Source: Firmicutes bacterium UBA3738 (GTDB lineage Bacteria; Bacillota; Clostridia; Peptostreptococcales; Anaerovoracaceae). From it: a stretch of 6,523 bases of DNA. The translations under genes were made by a program, and so were the position numbers. The notes beneath the pieces were generated by a model. It was not told where the DNA came from and searched no databases. It saw only the letters and a program-made list of their open reading frames with translations. The DNA lies in assembly GCA_002372505.1 (NCBI GenBank), contig DFGY01000005.1, forward strand, positions 1 through 6,523, read 5' to 3'. This document shows, piece after piece, positions 5,780-6,523 of the stretch. Numbering within the stretch: position 1 is the stretch's first letter; every line of letters begins with the position of its first letter.

Positions 5780-6149
5780 TTTTTTTCGCATCCTTCCTGG
5801 ATAAATAGTCTTTGCGTTTGCGTTTTGCTTTATCTAACTCTCTTCGTGGAGTCTTGTTCGTCTTTTTCTTAAAAATGTGTAATAGCACATAGGTGTTATT
5901 TTTAAAGAAAAAGTAAAAGATTCGATTGCTGCCTGGACGAAGTTCCCAAATTCCGTCATCTATGTGTTTCGAAATGTTATCCGGTAATAGGTTGCCATTA
6001 TCCTGAAGTAGTTGTATGCACAAAGCTATTTGTTTGAATTGTATGCGTGCATTCTTATCGGATGGGGCCTTTGCGCGCAATTCCTCCAGATAGTCCCAAA
6101 CTTCGGATTTACCATTATCATTTTCATAGAATTCGACGGTATATTTCAT
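5763..6149 (-). CDS. HigB/RelE-superfamily toxin (phage Gp49-like family)
   Basis: This 128-residue protein is the toxin of a HigBA-type module; characterised family members are ribosome-dependent mRNA endonucleases. Family features are the N-terminal strand and helix (MKYTVEFYENDNGKSEVWDYLEEL, 1-24), the core IWELRPGSNRIFYFFF (67-82), and VLLHIFKKKTNKTPRRELDKA (88-108) running into a very basic helix to about residue 118. The last dozen residues are encoded in the overlap with the antitoxin gene and lie past the usual domain end. A GGAG ribosome binding site (complement of 6158-6161) sits 8 nt before the ATG. The toxin gene comes first, the HigBA order rather than the RelBE order. Base composition is more AT-rich than the upstream operons, suggesting separate acquisition. 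No disrupting frameshift is seen, so the toxin looks intact. Confidence 0.87.
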   Translation of the reverse strand: MKYTVEFYENDNGKSEVWDYLEELRAKAPSDKNARIQFKQIALCIQLLQDNGNLLPDNISKHIDDGIWELRPGSNRIFYFFFKNNTYVLLHIFKKKTNKTPRRELDKAKRKRKDYLSRKDAKKNEDMG

Positions 6150-6167
6150 TTATTCAGCTCCATTTAT

Positions 6168-6189
6168 ATGATAGCAAAAAAGCTATCAT
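6168..6189. promoter_or_regulatory. Inverted-repeat operator candidate in the TA promoter
   Basis: ATGATAGC and GCTATCAT form a perfect 8-bp inverted repeat separated by six A residues. It covers the -10 element and most of the spacer of the promoter read on the minus strand. HigA and other XRE antitoxins, alone or with toxin, bind such palindromes to repress their own operon, so this is the natural autoregulatory site. The A6 spacer could also add intrinsic bend. Confidence 0.65.
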
Positions 6190-6196
6190 CGGTCAA
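6168..6196 (-). promoter_or_regulatory. Putative promoter of the toxin-antitoxin operon
   Basis: Reading the minus strand, TTGACC (complement of 6191-6196, 5 of 6 matches to -35) is followed after 17 bp by TATCAT (complement of 6168-6173, 5 of 6 matches to -10). The predicted transcript start is near 6161, so the leader is very short and begins at the toxin's GGAG ribosome binding site. Spacing and location favour this over the upstream alternative. Confidence 0.6.
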
Positions 6197-6220
6197 TATT
6201 TTTGCATATTTTGATTTGTA

Positions 6221-6250
6221 ATTATAAGGTTTGTACTGCGTGAAAATCAA
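6221..6250 (-). promoter_or_regulatory. Possible second, upstream promoter for the TA operon
   Basis: On the minus strand TTGATT (complement of 6245-6250) and a consensus TATAAT (complement of 6221-6226) are 18 bp apart. A start near 6214 would put the 6168-6189 inverted repeat in the leader RNA as a stem-loop just upstream of the ribosome binding site. In such AT-rich DNA a chance match is quite possible. Confidence 0.3.
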
Positions 6251-6297
6251 TAGTCACTGCTTACCAATTAGTGCCATTCGTTGCCAAAACACGTCAA

Positions 6298-6330
6298 CAA
6301 GCTTCGGTATGCTTTACTGCTTGCTTTTTT
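6298..6330 (+). terminator. Weak terminator-like hairpin, plus-strand orientation
   Basis: CAAGC (6298-6302) pairs with GCTTG (6319-6323), followed by C and six T residues (6325-6330). A shorter alternative pairs AAGC with GCTT inside it. The stem is short, and no plus-strand gene ends close upstream, since the nearest is the exonuclease 850 bp away, so it may be a relic or chance. Confidence 0.3.
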
Positions 6331-6478
6331 ACATTTTAATTTTATCTAAAGAACCTACAAAGAATACTCCCTCTTCTATAATGGGGAGATGAATTTGCCT
6401 GACGGGCAGTATCATCAAATATATTTTACATAAATGGACTGATAATGTGAAGAAAAATGATATAAATATTACGAAACA

Positions 6479-6505
6479 AAAAATACAAGCAGGAAAAATA
6501 CAAGC
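6479..6505. repeat. Short direct repeat, 12 bp x 2
   Basis: AAAAATACAAGC occurs at 6479-6490 and again at 6494-6505, 15 bp apart start to start. Across the pair GCAGG (6489-6493) can also fold with CCTGC (6505-6509). It is in AT-rich intergenic DNA at the window end and could be replication slippage or the 3' hairpin of a minus-strand transcript; it is recorded as structure only. Confidence 0.5.
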
Positions 6506-6523
6506 CTGCAAATAAAAAGTCAA

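Larger units (their letters stand above)
6251..6523. other. AT-rich stretch with no convincing gene
   Basis: No open frame here has coding character. A 64-codon minus-strand frame that reaches the window edge is low-complexity and hydrophobic with no recognisable family. A 14-codon plus-strand frame at 6389-6433, behind a chance TATAAT (6377-6382), is too short to support. The stretch holds only the weak hairpin near 6298-6330 and a short direct repeat at 6479-6505. Confidence 0.6.

Noticed and set aside
6012..6221. Plus-strand open frame of 69 codons opposite the toxin gene
   Set aside because: It is antisense to the well-supported HigB-like toxin and its promoter, has no ribosome binding site and shows no family motif.
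6389..6433. 14-codon plus-strand frame after TATAAT and GGGGAG
   Set aside because: The GGGGAG touches the ATG with no spacing, no -35 element is found at 16-18 bp, and the peptide is too short to judge.
6329..6523. 64-codon minus-strand open frame of hydrophobic character reaching the window edge
   Set aside because: It is a low-complexity Phe/Ile-rich translation of AT-rich DNA, its ACIF repeat comes from the short DNA direct repeat, and no upstream start context is visible.

Overview
The window looks like chromosomal DNA of an anaerobic Gram-positive bacterium of the Bacillota, most likely a clostridial lineage. The grounds are an energy-converting (Ech-type) [NiFe]-hydrogenase, strong GGAGG-type ribosome binding sites, heavy AGA use for arginine, a VanZ-like protein, and medium-to-low GC. 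I cannot name the genus from sequence alone.

Region 1 (1-1641): the 3' end of an ech hydrogenase operon. It holds a 5'-truncated catalytic large subunit (EchE-like) and an EchF-like iron-sulfur subunit, closed by a clear Rho-independent terminator. The EchF-like protein is unusual. It carries two ferredoxin modules (eight CxxC-type ligand groups' worth of cysteines, four predicted [4Fe-4S] clusters) that align to each other without gaps at about 52% identity and are joined by an Ala/Gly linker, whereas the family normally has one module.

Region 2 (1642-1760): a 72-bp near-perfect palindrome of REP/MITE type lies between the hydrogenase terminator and the promoter of the next operon.

Region 3 (1794-4210): three genes in tight same-strand order, namely two proteins of unknown function (263 and 382 aa, 2 bp apart) and a four-helix VanZ-like membrane protein. 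I could not assign a function to the first two.

Region 4 (4211-5447): a putative extended -10 promoter, then a left-handed beta-helix O-acetyltransferase and, 4 bp later, a DEDDh 3'-5' exonuclease without an evident ribosome binding site.

Region 5 (5448-6250): a minus-strand type II toxin-antitoxin module of HigBA order (toxin first, overlapping antitoxin). Its putative promoter contains an 8-bp inverted repeat spanning the -10 element, a natural autoregulatory operator. The base composition is visibly more AT-rich than upstream, which fits horizontal acquisition.

Region 6 (6251-6523): AT-rich DNA with no convincing gene; it holds only a weak plus-strand terminator-like hairpin and a short direct repeat.

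All assignments were made by reading the sequence; no database search was run.
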